Source: Zeugodacus cucurbitae
Taxonomy: Eukaryota; Arthropoda; Insecta; Diptera; Tephritidae
Assembly (NCBI RefSeq): GCF_028554725.1
Contig: NC_071667.1
Span: forward strand, 8,477,501 to 8,541,500
DNA: 64,000 nt
Direction: 5' to 3'
Every line of letters begins with the position of its first letter. Position 1 is the stretch's first letter. The notes below the pieces were generated by a model that was given only the letters and a program-made list of their open reading frames with translations, was not told the origin of the DNA and made no database searches. Shown piece after piece: positions 23,321 through 36,359 of this stretch. The position numbers and the translations under genes were made by a program.

Positions 23321-24379
23321 TTATATGTAGTGACAGTTTCACACCGTATATTTATTTATTTGATTCTAAAAACTTAAATTGTCTAATCAGTTGTCTATGT
23401 CTCAGCAGAGTCAGCTTCAGAAAGTTTTCGTTGTTTCTTGGTAATGAACAACTGTTTTTGTAATTCATGTTTTTTTATTTTTAGAGATTACTTTCAAATC
23501 TTAATAAATACATTAAATGTTACCTAAATTTTGGGGGACTAAAAACGAATATTTATATATTTATAGGTTTTTAATCAATATTTCAAAAAAATTCAAATTT
23601 TTTATTGTTATTTTTTATTTAAAATATTAGAGTAGCCACAGATGTTGTATATTTTATTTTCAGTTTCTCCCTTTAATTACACTATTATTTCATAGCAAAT
23701 AACTGTATGAAAACGCAATAAAAATTTAAATTTATGAATATTGAGGAGGCAGCGAGCTGTGCAAACTTCAAAAATAACGAATACAAATAACAAAAATTCG
23801 CACAAGAAATGCCGCTCGCCATAACAACAAATTTCGTTGCAGATGTCAAAAGCACCTGGTAACGGTTATTAAGCCAAAAAAAAGTTAAAAAAATCGCAAA
23901 AGCAAATTTGAAAAAAAATAAAACCAAAAGAAATTACAAATCCAAAATGCGATCATTATACGCAATAGTAATGCCAAGAGGAGCAACCCAAAAACCAATA
24001 CGAGGGTTACTGACACACTTTTGGGATTAAGCAAATTTTGGAAATTTCGTTTACAGAGTAATTTTATTTCGAATGGCAGGAACATATTCAATATGCGTAC
24101 TTGATAAATAATTTTCGAAGATAGTAGATTCAGCACTTGTCAAACTCTACATGCATTTGGAGTAGCTCTCTGAATAGCAAAAACAAACGACAAAGTCAAA
24201 ATTGAAGCGATTACGCATAAATATTATTTCGGTATACTGCATAATGTTACCGTGCGTTTATTTGTTGTTGCAATTATGTATGAACCCTTTTTTGTATTTT
24301 TGTAATTAAGCGAAATTAGGGCGGCCCACAATAGCCGAACACGCGGCCACAACGAAGAGCAGCGCAAAGTTGCGGCTAT
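23321..24379. other. non-coding, nothing recognised
   Basis: AT-rich with A/T homopolymers. Minus-strand frames of 80-83 codons (23685-24136) are hydrophobic, Phe/Leu-rich products of T-rich complement, typical of chance frames. Confidence 0.45.
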
Positions 24380-25283
24380 AACGGTGTAACTTGTGTGTGC
24401 AAAAGCAAATGCAAACGGTAACAACAGCAGGAGTAGCAACAAAACAGTCGAACGCAGAAATTTAGCATTTTTTACAACAACATTGCGGCAGCAACAACAC
24501 GCACGCGCGCAACGAAGCGAGCGAAAAATGAAGAAAGTTGGCGTTTTTTTCGAAGGTTTCTGTGATTGCTGTTGTCATTGTGTTTGTTGTTGGTTTTGTT
24601 GCCGCAACGCTTTATTGCCAACAACAATGCGCTGCGCGACGCGGCATTACATAAAATTTACAGCGCCGCGACGGCAGCAGCGCGTACGCAACCAAACAGA
24701 CATCAACATCAACAGCAGCAGCAACAGTAAGAGTGTAAAGTGGTACACACTAACAACAAGAAAGGCAATAACATATGTACATACTTAAATCGCCCAAGAA
24801 AATGAGAAAACGTGAAACTCGCGAACGCACGCAAACACGCCGCTGCCAAAGTTCGATTTGAAACACACAAACAACAAATAAACAAATGAAAAATGGAACA
24901 AAAGGCGAATAAGCGAAAAAGAAGGAAATCCAAAATGACGTACGAATGAACAATCACTTTGGGAGCAACAGTTAACAACAACAACAATAAAGGCATATAT
25001 AGCAATAGCGCAATGCATTGCGATAGTCACAAAAGACAACGCTGGCTGTTGCTTCAACTCGCCTAGCGCGACCAGCCGCCGCCGCCACCCCAGCGCCCGT
25101 CGACACCGACCAGCCGAAAAGCAGTTAACCAGTTAGTCAGTCAGCCAGCCAGCCAACCAACCAGTCGTGCCCCCTTTCGCGACAGATGTTTGCGATCGCT
25201 CGTATCGCTCCAGCCGGCCGCATTCGTTCGCCGCGCAGCGCCAACGAAACTCACCTCTGACGCTGCATTTCGACCAGGTAACT
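24380..25283 (+). other. 5' UTR-like region ending at a possible splice donor
   Basis: The plus strand is CAA/CAG-rich from 24400, then strongly GC-rich at about 25065-25275, with CCG runs and a CAGCCAGC array (25137-25165). At the end of the GC-rich block, CGACCAG|GTAACT (junction at about 25278) is a fair 5' splice site, followed at once by T-rich intron-like sequence. This pattern is common for fly 5' UTR exons. The 131-codon frame (24393-24788) and the frames at 25167-25435 are low complexity and match no family. Inr-like TCAGTC at 25137 has AGTCGT at +25 rather than +28, so the promoter match is imperfect. The existence and direction of a gene are inference. Confidence 0.35.
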
Positions 25284-27599
25284 CTCTTTTTTTCGCAGCT
25301 GCTCGCCTTTTGCCTAAATGTTCAGCGGATTGTCTGGCTGGTTGTTGCTATTGTTGCAATTTATGTATATTACATAATCGCGCGACTGCCAACAACACCG
25401 CTATCAACACCAATAATAGTTGCTTAGTCGCTTGAGTTGGCGCTGCTTGGCGTTGGCGTTGTTGGCGCATTGTTGTTTTCTTCTCGGCATTATACATTTT
25501 TCTCTTATGTATTTCTTTAATTCTCACTTTGCACGTCTTTTTGTATTTTTCTTTTTGCTGGAATTTAGTCATTTCTGTTTTTGTTGTTTAATTTGTAAAT
25601 ATTTTCGAAATATTTAGCTTGGTTTGCGCTACATTCGCGATGACTGTTCGCCGCGCTTAGTCGGCTCTTATGTCGCATGACAGCGGCGTCTGTTGGCTAA
25701 ACGATGTGAAGTTATTGAAATTAGTGTCAATAGTTTGGTTTGGTTTTGCTTTAAACCTCCGCAGATTGGACACTGTTTTCCCTCAAATTGCGATTGCATC
25801 ACAGCGTCGACAAGGAAATAATTGCTTATGATTTCACTAAAATATACTGCTTTGCATTAATTCTCATCCAGCTTATAAGGGAGAGAGAGAAATACAGGGA
25901 GAGAGAGACAGGTGACAAGAGAAAGGGGTATAGATGGAGGAAGTGAGATAGATGGAGGGATCGAGATAGATGGGAACAGATAGATATGTATATAGCTGGA
26001 TAAAAAGCGAAAGAGAGAGAGAATGAAAGGCAACCAACAATGTGGCAACACAAATACCTTGAACATTGTTTAGTATTTACCGATTGTGGAGTTTAGTTCA
26101 AAAAATTTCTTTGGTCAGATCAAGCCAAAATGATATAATAGTTTTGGTTTTAAGCAGTTGTGAAGATTCCAATGACTTAATCCGTCTCTAAACCCAACTA
26201 CCGACTAATATGCTCGGAACCTAGTACATATAAAATCCTCAAATACCTAAGGTGCATGTCCCAATAAAATTGATCATTCGGAGTTCTGTCTAATCCTCAG
26301 GTATTTTACGTAAAATTTGTTAAATCGCTTAAATCTCAAGTAAAATATCATTGCGAATTTTTGATTTATTATTTCTATACAATTTTTCTGCGAAAACTAA
26401 CTTAAATTACCTACCGAATATTGCTTCGGTTTCAGTTGTTTGCATATGACAAAATTTTCGTTGTTGCCGGCGCTCTCTGTGTTGTTGTCATGGTCTGGCA
26501 TGGGCCTGGCTCGTAAAGCAATACACCAACTGTTGCCATTACAATGCAACTATATTACGTCGCTTATTCGCTTATCGTCGTTGCGTTCCTTGCGATTCGC
26601 TACAGTATAACTGTTAAAACTGTCTGTATGCTGTGCCATCGAATTTGGGTCAACCAAATGAGTTTTTCGGCTTTAAAAGAGTGTTATTATGCTTTAGGCT
26701 GCACTTTAGGCCGCATAAAGCTTACCATACTTATGTCCGTATATATGTGTAAGTGCTAATGCTGAGGTGTTTGCTGGGTGTGGAAATGTTATGTGTATAC
26801 CTGAAAATGTGGTCTCTGATATTTCATGCGACATTTCGAAAATATTGCAAAACCATAAAAAATATAAAGAATTAAAAAATGAAAAAACTTTGTGCGTCTT
26901 TGATTGAAGGCGGTGTGAAAAGTTCAGAGTTCGTTGGGTCATTTTTTGTTGGGGCGTCGAAAAAGAATAATAATAATAAATTTAATATTTTTACACGAAA
27001 GATGACAGATTCAATTTATGTTGAGTGTTATAACACTTTCCAAATGGAGACGCATACGTTTCGGGTATTCGTTAGGTATTTTTTAATTTTCGAAATAAAT
27101 TTGTTATCGTGTCTCAAAGTCCAAATCTCTAATCGGACGATACTTAATGTACGTGTCACAAAAGTACTCTCAAAGTTCAAATCTCTAATCGGACAATAAC
27201 TTAATGAAGGTTTTGCAATAGTTAGGAGAGAATCTGAGCTCAAACAAATATATGAAAAGTCGTCTTCTCCTGAAGAATAGCCTTACTCTTACTAGGTGTG
27301 AATTTCTATCACTTTCATCTCATCTCATATTAGCGTCATTAAACCTTCCGTCGGTTCTTTCTTACCTAGACTCGAAATAGCCGCAACCAACTTGAATTCC
27401 TCTCAAAATACGTATAAGAAAACTATTTTTGTTTTCTTTTGATGAGACACTCCATCTTCTTTACCCTGATTTGTTCTATGGTATAACAATCTCAGGTCCA
27501 TAATGTTACTATATCTTTGAATATTTTCAAAAGGACAAAGGATACGAAGAAAAGAAAAAGTCTCCGAAAAGGTTCATAACTTACCGATCCAAACAGAGT
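25284..27599. other. T-rich intron-like stretch, then non-coding
   Basis: T-rich to about 25620, a short GC-richer patch at 25640-25800, a purine-rich GAGA tract (listed separately), then AT-rich sequence. A 106-codon plus frame at 26879-27199 has no domain. Minus-strand frames at 25826-26066 are the complement of the GAGA tract. Nothing recognised as a gene. Confidence 0.4.
25871..26025 (+). repeat. GAGA/GATA purine-rich microsatellite tract
   Basis: About 150 bases of impure GAGAGA, GATAGATGG and ACAGGGAGAGAGAG units. Alternating GA runs such as these are binding sites for GAGA factor in flies; whether any is used here cannot be told from sequence. The complement yields Leu/Ser-rich open frames that are artefacts of the repeat. 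Confidence 0.7.
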
Positions 27600-27930
27600 T
27601 AGATCGCCGAAAGAACAACCCTTGACAGGATAAAATCCGGGTAAATTCCAGTACCGCAGAACTGGCCACCTTGCCAAACTTCGTTCTGGACACCATACTA
27701 CTGGACTAGATCCTGGCACACCCAATATATGACTAGCATGCAAGAAGTCCCCGCTTGATTCTAACAACCTCTATGCATGCCCAATTAACCGCACTCATCT
27801 AACATTGCTTTCCCTTTGATCCGAATCCGTTGAAACAGATCGTTTCCTGGGTCTTCCCGATTTCGATATCAACTAATTTTAACTTAACAATTCATGCCGG
27901 GTCTAGATAACCGCTACAACAACAATAACC
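27600..27930 (+). mobile_element. Jockey-like non-LTR retrotransposon, 3' fragment
   Basis: The plus strand encodes the extreme C-terminus of a Jockey-type ORF2. LAKLRSGHHTTGLDPGTPN is followed by a TGA and then LACKKSPLDSNNLYACP, an eroded cysteine/histidine knuckle. Next come NRTHLTLLSL, a second TGA at a Trp position, and SESVETDRFLGLP. The sequence then runs through a short 3' UTR to 'ataaccgctacaacaacaata', the CAA-rich end usual for this family. Two stop codons and the loss of everything upstream show a dead, 5'-truncated copy. The upstream limit is approximate. Confidence 0.75.
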
Positions 27931-29874
27931 TAGAAAAGAAGACGGAAAAAATAAGTGAAGAACGAAGAAAATAAGAAGAAGAAGATCTGGGGTACTTTTC
28001 TTCCTCTTACTAGCCCCCTACCTGTGTTTCGGTGTTCCGAATGTAGTCTTCTGGATAAATTTCAACAACTAGGAGCCTTACAATATGCAATATGAAGAAG
28101 CATGACATAGCGATATTGTCTTCGAAAGCGGCAACACTTTCTAATAAATTTGAGCCTACAGATTTCGCAAGCATTTGCTGCGCTACCAAGAAAGGGACTT
28201 GCAACATATTCGACACACTTCCCATTGCATTAACCATAACTACACGTATACAGACATATGTACAAGTGTTTTTTTATGTAAACAATCGTGGGCAATACGT
28301 GATTACGTGCAGACCTCATTTTTACGCGCTTACCGCACACACACACCCATACACAAATACATACATACATATATGCAATAAAATCGATAAATGCGGTCGA
28401 ACAAAAACAAAATTTCTACTACTCCAAAAAATCGTTGAAAACCGACGGACTTTTGCATTTTTTGAACAACAACAACAAGAGGAACAACAGTACTAGTTTA
28501 ATTGCAAACTTTTTCGAAACCGCAACAAATGAGCATAAAGCGTTGCAACAACAACAAAAAATAACGCAGTTATTGCAAGCAAAAGCGAACAGCAACAATC
28601 AAAGCATAAACAAACTTTCCACATGGCAAAAAGCAACAACAACAAAAGTCAAATAAGTAAAAAAACAATAAAATATGAAGCGAAAAAATAGAAAACGAAA
28701 AGTTATGTCATCGAGAGAGAGTGGCAGCGGGTGAAAATCCAGCTATAAACCAACTCATGAATGCACGCACACACACAGCAACAAACAACGCCGACGCCGG
28801 CGATGAATGCGAATATTGCCAAATCAACAACGAGGCAGCCAAGCAGTAAGCCAACAAGCCGAGCAGCTGCTGCAACTTCGATAACAACAAACACTACTGA
28901 TGACGACAACAACTCAACGCTTGCGAATGTTATTGCTATTGTTGTCATTTAACAAAACGAACGGAACGAAGGGGAATTGCCGCTGTTGTTGGCAGACCCA
29001 GTGGGGGCGGGCGGCGGCGGCAATGCTAAGTGGGGCATATGACGCTTAGTAAGCGTGGTTTTCGGCAGCAGCTGCTGGCCGAGTGGCGGCCGTTAGTGGC
29101 TACTGGCGTTGGCGCATGCGCTCTCATTAACTACCTGAATGAGGCGACAGTGTTGTTGTTATTATTATTGTTGTAAATGTGAACGATTGCAGCAATAACA
29201 ACACTGCAACTAGCACCAAAACAAAAACAAGCGAGCAAAAATGAGAACGCAACAAAAGGTGTGGCGAGGTGAGTTGAAGTGCGGTGCAGGTGAGTGGCGA
29301 TCAGAGCGCATTCGGGCGCATGCGTGAGCGTGTGTGAAAACGCTGCCAGAAATTAATGATGAAAACAGAAAGCAGAAACAAAAATGAAAACACCGAAATG
29401 AAAACGAAAACGAAAAAAAAACAACAAAAAATCGGCACAGAAAAAACGGTAGAAATCGAAAGTGAATGAATTACGGCGGCTAAAAATAAAACTTGTCGTC
29501 TGCACTCACACACACACAGACTCAGACACACAAGCAAACATTTTTGTATGCAGCCTAACTGCTTGTGTTGGCTGTGTTCGGTTGTGTGTGCGTAATGAGC
29601 GCGGAGAAAACACGTTTCAAGTCGCCCGATCAGCAGCAACCAGCTTGGCAGTCCAGCAGGCAGCTTTTGACGGTTTCAGTTTCAGTTAACTTTTCGTTTT
29701 TTGTTTTCCAATTTTAATTTATTTTTTGCTATTTTTTGTTTTGGCTGACTAATGTCGTGACGTTACATGCTGCTTGTGGAACGCCACAGCAACAACAAAA
29801 AATAGAAAATTAAAAGTAACAACAAAAATAAAATAACGGTAAATGTGTTGAAATTAATTGGTGAGAAAACAATG
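27931..29874. other. non-coding, CAA-rich with a GC-rich patch
   Basis: About 28010-28240 is unique and open on both strands (75 codons minus, 134 codons plus) without a recognisable domain. CAA/CAG runs occur through 28460-28640 and 28780-28920, and CA tracts at about 28330 and 29505. About 28970-29110 is GC-rich with GGC repeats and could belong to a promoter or exon. The plus frames are Gln/Asn-rich low complexity. Confidence 0.4.
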
Positions 29875-30365
29875 CATAAAAAATAAAGAAAATATGTTTA
29901 AAATTAAAAATATATATTAATAAATAATATAAAAAATACATTAAGATAATTTAATATAAAATATAAATATCTCAATAAAAGAGTATAAAAATAAATCATT
30001 TATTAAAAACAAAAAAATAAAAATTAATTATTCGATTTAAAAAATATAAATCTATTTTCATTAAAAACTAAAAACCAACAGAAAATATTCGCATTTGCGA
30101 AGTAATAAATAAAAAATAATAAATACAAAAAAAAAATATAAAATATAAATAAATATTAAAAAAATAAAAAGAAAATATTCGCATTTGCGAAGTAATGAAT
30201 ACAAAATAATATATACAGAAAAAAAATTATAAAATATAAAAAATAAAAATAAAAATAAATAAATAATTACAAAAAATAAAAATTTATAAAAAATAAATAA
30301 TTTAGTAAAAAAAACATAAACATTAATTATTCTATTTAAAAAATATAAATTTATTAAAAAATAAT
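29875..30365. repeat. extreme AT-rich block with a 90-bp tandem duplication
   Basis: Almost pure A/T for about 490 bases (AAAATATAAATA-like). The only GC-containing motif is a 26-base segment whose core TTCGCATTTGCGAA is a perfect inverted repeat. It occurs at 30089 and again at 30179, marking a duplication with period 90 (unit starts 30081 and 30171). Repeat copy D follows at once. The block could be a matrix-attachment-like or simple-sequence expansion region; function unknown. Confidence 0.75.
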
Positions 30366-31355
30366 AACAAGTAAGGAAGGGCTAAGTTCGGGTGAAACCG
30401 AACATTTTATACTCTCGCAATTTATTTATTTAACTTTATTTATATTATATAATACACAATTTGACCCATATATTCGTCATATATATTGTATAAAGTCCAT
30501 TAAAAGTTGGAAAACATAATATTAGGTTAGAAGCACCGAGGTCCTCGTGTTCGATATATGGGGCCTTGAAAACCCATGGTCCGATTTCGGCGTTTTTTAG
30601 AACGGGGCTGCCACACTATAAACATAGCATTTGTGGAAAGTTCTGCACCGATATCTTCAATAGTGCTTACTTTATATATTGTAAAGTACACGATTCAGAT
30701 CGTCTTCAAAGTTCTGGTATATAGGAAGTAGGCGTGGCTGTGAAGAGATTTGGCATATCATTGGGATATAAGGTAAGTAAGGTAGTAATTTTCAACCTAA
30801 CCTTTGTATGGGAGGTGGGCGTGGTTATTATCCGATTTCTTTCATTTTTGGACTGTATTAAGAAGTGGCTAAAAAAACGACTACAGAAAGTTTGGTTTAT
30901 ACAGCTCTATTGGTTTGCGGGATATATACAAAAAAACATATTTGGGGGCGGGGCCACGCCCACTTCCACAAAAAATTACATCCATGCCCTTCATAGTGCG
31001 ATCCTTCATACCAAATTTCATTTCCATATTTATTTAGGGCTTAGTTATGGCACTTTATGTGTTTTCGGTTTTCGCCATTTTGTGGGCGTGGCAGTGGTCC
31101 GATTTTGCTCATTTGCTACCTTCCTATGTTGCCAAGAAATAAGTGTGCCAAGTTTAATCAAGATATCTTAATTTTTACTCAAGTTACAGCTTACACAGAC
31201 GGACGGACGGACAGACAGACATTCGGATTTGAACTCCACTCTTCACCCTGATCACTTTGGTATATATCTAACTCGTTTAGTTTTGGGTGTTACAAACAAC
31301 CGTTATGTGAACAAAACTATAATACTCTCTTTAGCAACTTTGTTGCGAGAGTATA
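30366..31355 (+). mobile_element. mini-me-like repeat, copy D (short form)
   Basis: Starts AACAAGTAAGGAAGGGCTAA with hairpin TTCGGGTGAAACCGAA, and ends with GCAACTTTGTTGCGAGAGTATA. Its left half is the short type, with 'atttatttaactttatttat' and 'gaagcaccgaggtcctcg', shared with E, F and G and absent from A-C. Relative to E and G it lacks about 200 bases in the middle, the junction falling near 'gggatataaggtaagtaaggt'. The (GTCY)n tract is at about 31198-31220. The 145-codon plus frame (30734-31171) is the family's recurring non-coding frame. Confidence 0.87.
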
Positions 31356-32869
31356 AAAATAACAATTATTCGATTTCAAAAATAAAATTTTTTTTAGAGA
31401 ATAAAAAATGTAATAGTTTACCTAGTTCTTTAAAATCTGCAGAAACTATTAAAAACTCTTTTTAAATGTGTGTCATCACAAAATTTCAAACATCGCCAAG
31501 AGGATATTAAGCTAATATTGTGAACTTTACTTTTCTAGAGTTTCATACTAATAATCTAGTATTCAACTAAGTAGCAAGGAGCTGAAGAAAATGTTACTTC
31601 AATAAATAATGCATTTACACAATGTTGCTCTTACAAGAAAAAATTACAAAAAAATTTAAAAAAGAAAAACTCCAAAAATTCAGACAGCGTTAAATTGCAA
31701 TATTATGAAATGCCCATGCGCCCAAAATGCCAAGATTTTCACCTCAGTACCCCCAACTACCAATACAAAGTTACCAACTAAGCTCCAATCTTGACGCTTG
31801 CAAACTGTAAGCTGAAAGCCGCACCACTTATGTGGCAATTTGAAATCAGTCAACAAATGTTGGCCTAAATGAGTGTTCCATATGTCGGTTGTTAGTATGT
31901 ACAAGTGGGCTTGCACACAGCTTAATACCGCAAACGAGCGGTACGGCACACAAAACTCATTGGTTTCGCCGCAAATCAGCTGTAATACATTTTTAGCATA
32001 ATTTTTCTTCAATTTTTTTTTCTATTATTTGGTTTTCAAAAAGTCATTGCGCCTTTTCAATTTATTTGTTATTATTTTTGTTTTCGGCCAGCTGTATTTA
32101 TGTACGATTAGGTTTGTGTTGTTTGTCGGGCGATTTGCCGCAAGTTCATAAACTTTGGTGTTCCACATAACGGTTAGCACAGCAACAGTACAACATTTAC
32201 GAATTGACTTCACACCAACTGTGTCTAACTTCGCTATGTACATATGTATGTATATACCGACCTGCATACACGAGCGCACGAATGTAATCGAACATGCAAA
32301 GCTTTTGGGGCATTTCATGCGGTGAATTTGAGTGGAGTATGGAGTGTGGTGGAGTGGAGTTTACGAGTATTTCGAAACTTTCAACTGATTTCATTTGTAC
32401 ACCACTCACTTGTTGTTGTTGTTGAACGATTTTTTTTCGATTTTTTTCCAACTCAAAACAAAAAATTATTGTATAAATCGGTCAAAAGAAAAAGTCGTAC
32501 ACAGCGTTTGTTGCGCATAGTAAATTTCTTGTCTATGGTCAGTAAAAAGAAATCTTTACTCACTACAACAATAATACAAATTTAACAAAAACAAAATCGA
32601 AAATAATAAAATTGAAAATAATAAAACTGAAAATATTAATATAATACCTTACAATATATACGACATTACTCGGTTTAATGAGTATTGTGAATTGAAAAAG
32701 CTTTACGAAAAGGAGGCAAATGGAACGAACGCATATTGTGACGCCGTTAACAGTCGACAGTCTGACAGACGGGTAGGGTAAGTGTGGGGGCCAAAACGGT
32801 CCAAATATACCTCGCTGGGCTATTAACGATTTCTTTTTGGTCGAAATGCATAGTAGTCGGAATGTATAG
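31356..32869. other. non-coding, nothing recognised
   Basis: AT-rich. An imperfect three-fold 15-base tandem (AAAATTGAAAATAAT) lies at about 32594-32638. TACATATGTATGTATA occurs at about 32238. A 110-codon minus frame (31680-32012) and several of 97-128 codons between 32025 and 32949 have no recognisable domain. Confidence 0.45.
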
Positions 32870-33512
32870 TATGCACACATATATTCGGCATAAAGCCCAT
32901 TAGAATAACGAACATCATAAATCTGGGATAATTCCTGAACCGATTTCACTCATTTTCAACACCAAGCTACACTAAAACAAAGACCCATTTGATTTTGTAA
33001 AGATATGTCACATATTAGCCGATACGGGTTTGAAAACCCCAATATTAGGTATATCGAGCTAAGGGAAGTTATGATCCGATTTCTCCGATTTTTTACACAA
33101 AGAAGATTCCCTCTAAATATCTGAGAAATTTGTCGTTATTTTCGGTAGAAAAATTAAACATTGACAATGAAGTCTACATGTTCGATAACTAGGGTCTTGA
33201 GTGATTTCTAGTCCGTTTTTATAATTCTTAAATGAGTGATGCCACACCACAAAAGCAGTGTTTGTGTGAAGTTTTGTTCCGATATCTTCATTGATTCTTG
33301 ATGTATATTGTGTTATATGGAAAGTAGGCGTGGTTGTGAACCTATATTTCATCGGTAATGTCGGGGTGCCAACAGAATATTATGAACTAAATTTCATGGA
33401 AATTTGTCGAGGTGTTTCTGTGATATGGTTTTTTATGGTGTATAATCGGATACTAAGGGACCATCAGTAAGATTGGTTTGGTTGTTCCACAGGTTGTGAG
33501 AGTATAATACAA
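32870..33512 (+). mobile_element. mini-me-like repeat, copy I (old, deleted)
   Basis: A degraded plus-strand copy of the long type. Segments matching copy B in order are 'atatattcggcataaagcc', 'ataattcctgaaccgatttc', 'gggaagttatgatccgattt', 'acatgttcgataac', 'agtgatgccacaccac' and 'gtaggcgtggttgtga'. The right half, including the GTCY tract and most GGGCGTGG boxes, is deleted. The right end survives as CACAGGTTGTGAGAGTATA, ending at about 33507. Much more diverged than A-G, so the family has a long history here. Confidence 0.75.
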
Positions 33513-36359
33513 TGTTTCTCGAATAGGTTATGTGAAATACTGACAGTCCTTGTTAAATTTCATTTGCTCCCAATTTGAAATGTAATATTTTGAAATTTTA
33601 TCGAGAAAATCGACCAATGTCTCATTCATGGTCTATTTTCATTGGAAACCAACGCAGTAAACATCAAAGGGTGGAAAATCTTAGCGAATAATCAGAAATA
33701 ACAACCAACCGGAAAAATTTTGGAAGGCTTGCCTGATCGATGGCAGCTAAAGGTCGACGAAATTCTATTCAAGGAACAAACACAGGAAGTTTAACGTTAA
33801 ACCTTAAAACAACTTTCATTTAAGGATTTTATTTTCTTATTAACTCTCGAGAACTACGCTAATGAAATTTAGTTGAAACTGGTTCGAAGAATTTTTATTA
33901 CGCAGTATGACTTTGCCAAAGAACTATTTGTCAGAATAGCAAGCTTACTTAGCCCAATGGACTTAAGCTGAGAACATAAAAATTTAATGATCAACTGTAA
34001 ATACCAAAATAACAGTAATAAATTCAGTGCAAAAGGCGCATTAAATGAAATGAGTAAATAAGAGTAATACGAGCCAAGCAACGCTACCTCCGAGAAGAAT
34101 AGACAAAACCACGCGGATACTCGTAGACTACAAAATCAAAACCGCTAGATTACATACACACATAACTAATGGGTAACAATGCATTGTATATCTGTGGAAT
34201 TCCAACAAATCACTGAATGCAACACATTTGAATATTATATTTCAGCGCAGCGATTGAAAGAGAGATGTAGAACGAGTTTATGCGTTTAATTGCAGTAGAA
34301 ATATGGATATAAGTGCCGGTATGTATGATATATTTGTTGTGCTTAGCCAACTTCGCAGGAATGCATTTCAAATAAAAAGACAGCGAGTGGAGGCGAAGTC
34401 ATTGCGTATGTCTATTTTACAGTTGTGTGTGTGCATAGTGTTGGAAAGCATTGCAGGAATGGCATGAGTCAAACGGCAACCTTCAAACGGCAGCGTAGAA
34501 TATCTTTGTAACTGAGCGATTATAAGAATTTCACCGGCATGCAATGTCAACACAGTAGAATACGCAAGAAATACCGGAGGAAATGTTACTGAAATATCAA
34601 ATGTTGCATTCTACGATGAGAATGGCATCTGTCAACATTTGCTTGTAGACTACACATTGTTGTAATTAAATAACACATTTACGCGATTCTTTAGCATCTA
34701 AGGCATGAAATCAGCACATTTTCATAGAACGGTGTTCCCGAGGTCACGATCCAGGAGATATTAGAACGTTGTTTTTTAAAAGAAAGCGAGTACTATTTGT
34801 AAAATGAGAACAGAAATGCTTAGGGAGGCTTAAAGAAGACTCTGAGGTAAACTATAAACAAGCAAGTGGTTGAATTATATGAAACAAATAAAATTAAGGT
34901 TTCAGCTCAAGTGAGTCCTTGTCAAACTCGAATTAACTAAAAGTTCATCTATTTGAAATGAATTTGTTGTCCATGATTTGTGGAGATAGTCGATATTATT
35001 CATGCAACTGCACAACTTTCGACAGCAACTTTCATAAACCAACAACAAATGGTGAAAATACACATTTAAAAATGAAATATTGAAAAGCGAGAAGCGAAAA
35101 CGTCTTCGATCAAAATGCATAACGCAAAAAACAACAACAAAAAAAGGAAAGCAGGAAAAGCATTTGCTCACTCGAATTGCCAAAGAAAAATGGAAATGCA
35201 TGACTCCTCGCCGCTGCGAATAAATGAAAGTGAATGTGCGCGCACACACACGCGCCTGCGCACCATTTCACAACTGTTTTTTCACCACTTTCAGGTCATT
35301 TCATGTCGTGTTATGTCGCTTATGATTATTGCCTTCATTGGCTTAATGATTATTGCTTGATTATAGTTGTAGGTGCGGGCGCGCATGCGCGCTTTTTATT
35401 GCGCTATAAATGCAAAATTTTCACCGAATGTATGGACGGACGGACAGACAAATCATTGCAGCAATTTATGACATCAATTCGGTGCTGGTAATTCACTAGC
35501 GGAGTATTGTTGGCAAATATTTGCCGTCATAAATGTGGTGTTAAAATATTTGCTCGATGTGGAAAAAGTCGTATCATAATTAAAAATAATACATGAATAT
35601 GGAATTTGAAATTTGAATAAAACTTTTTTTTTTAATTTTTTTTTATAATTCTTGAGATTTCTTAAATTAGCTGTATTTGGTTATTATGCATATTTTGTAA
35701 ATTATTTTCTATAAATAAACCGATTTGGAGCCATTTGTGATTTCAAACCCACAGTTTATCATAGATAAATAATATTATGAAGCATACTTTTAGGCGGCTA
35801 ACAGCATAATGTAGGTTGTTGAAAAAATACAGCACCGATGGCCTTTATTTTGATAAGACGTTCAAGATTCTACATATTTTATAATTTTCCACAACAATCC
35901 AATGTTTATTTGATGTATACAACATACTTTTAGGCGCTTAAGTTACCAGATTTATTTAAATATGTGAAATTATATGAACATTTCTGATAATTTGAGAGGC
36001 TAGCTTAATATATGAGGATTTGTTAGTTATTTTTAGTCCTAAGTCTAGCTTAGCTTCGGTGATGAGCTTGCGGTGAACCAGTAAGATTCTACATTATAAC
36101 GATTGAAATACTTTAGAAGTCTAGGTAGTTATGAACGTTATTTATTGGTATTTTCGTCAATATGTGGGACTTTTTATGTCTTTGCGGAAATTAGTATGTT
36201 AGATTGTGGACTTTCAAGCTCCTAAAAGCATGCTAATTTCACCCTGAGCAATTGAGTATATACTTGTCGATTTCTACTTTCAAAAACAATGAAGTACAAA
36301 CAACAGTGTTGCTTAATCAAAAAACTTCCATAATTTCATTAGAGTGCGGTATAATAATA
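33513..36359. other. non-coding, nothing recognised
   Basis: Mostly AT-rich. GCGC-rich CACACACGCG patch at 35230-35262 and an isolated GGACGGACGGACAGAC tract at 35432-35450 with no attached repeat copy. The motif ATACTTTTAGGCG recurs at about 35785 and 35931. Open frames of up to 115 codons carry no domain. Confidence 0.4.

Noticed and set aside
25131..25170. TCAGTC with AGTCGT as an Inr-DPE promoter
   Set aside because: The spacing is +25, outside the accepted position.
24393..25435. Several 70-131-codon open frames as coding exons
   Set aside because: Low-complexity Asn/Gln/Ser/Cys products of CAA/CAG/GTT triplet DNA, overlapping on both strands, with no recognisable domain.
25826..26066. 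Ser/Leu-rich minus frames at the GAGA tract
   Set aside because: Direct translation of the complement of a purine microsatellite.
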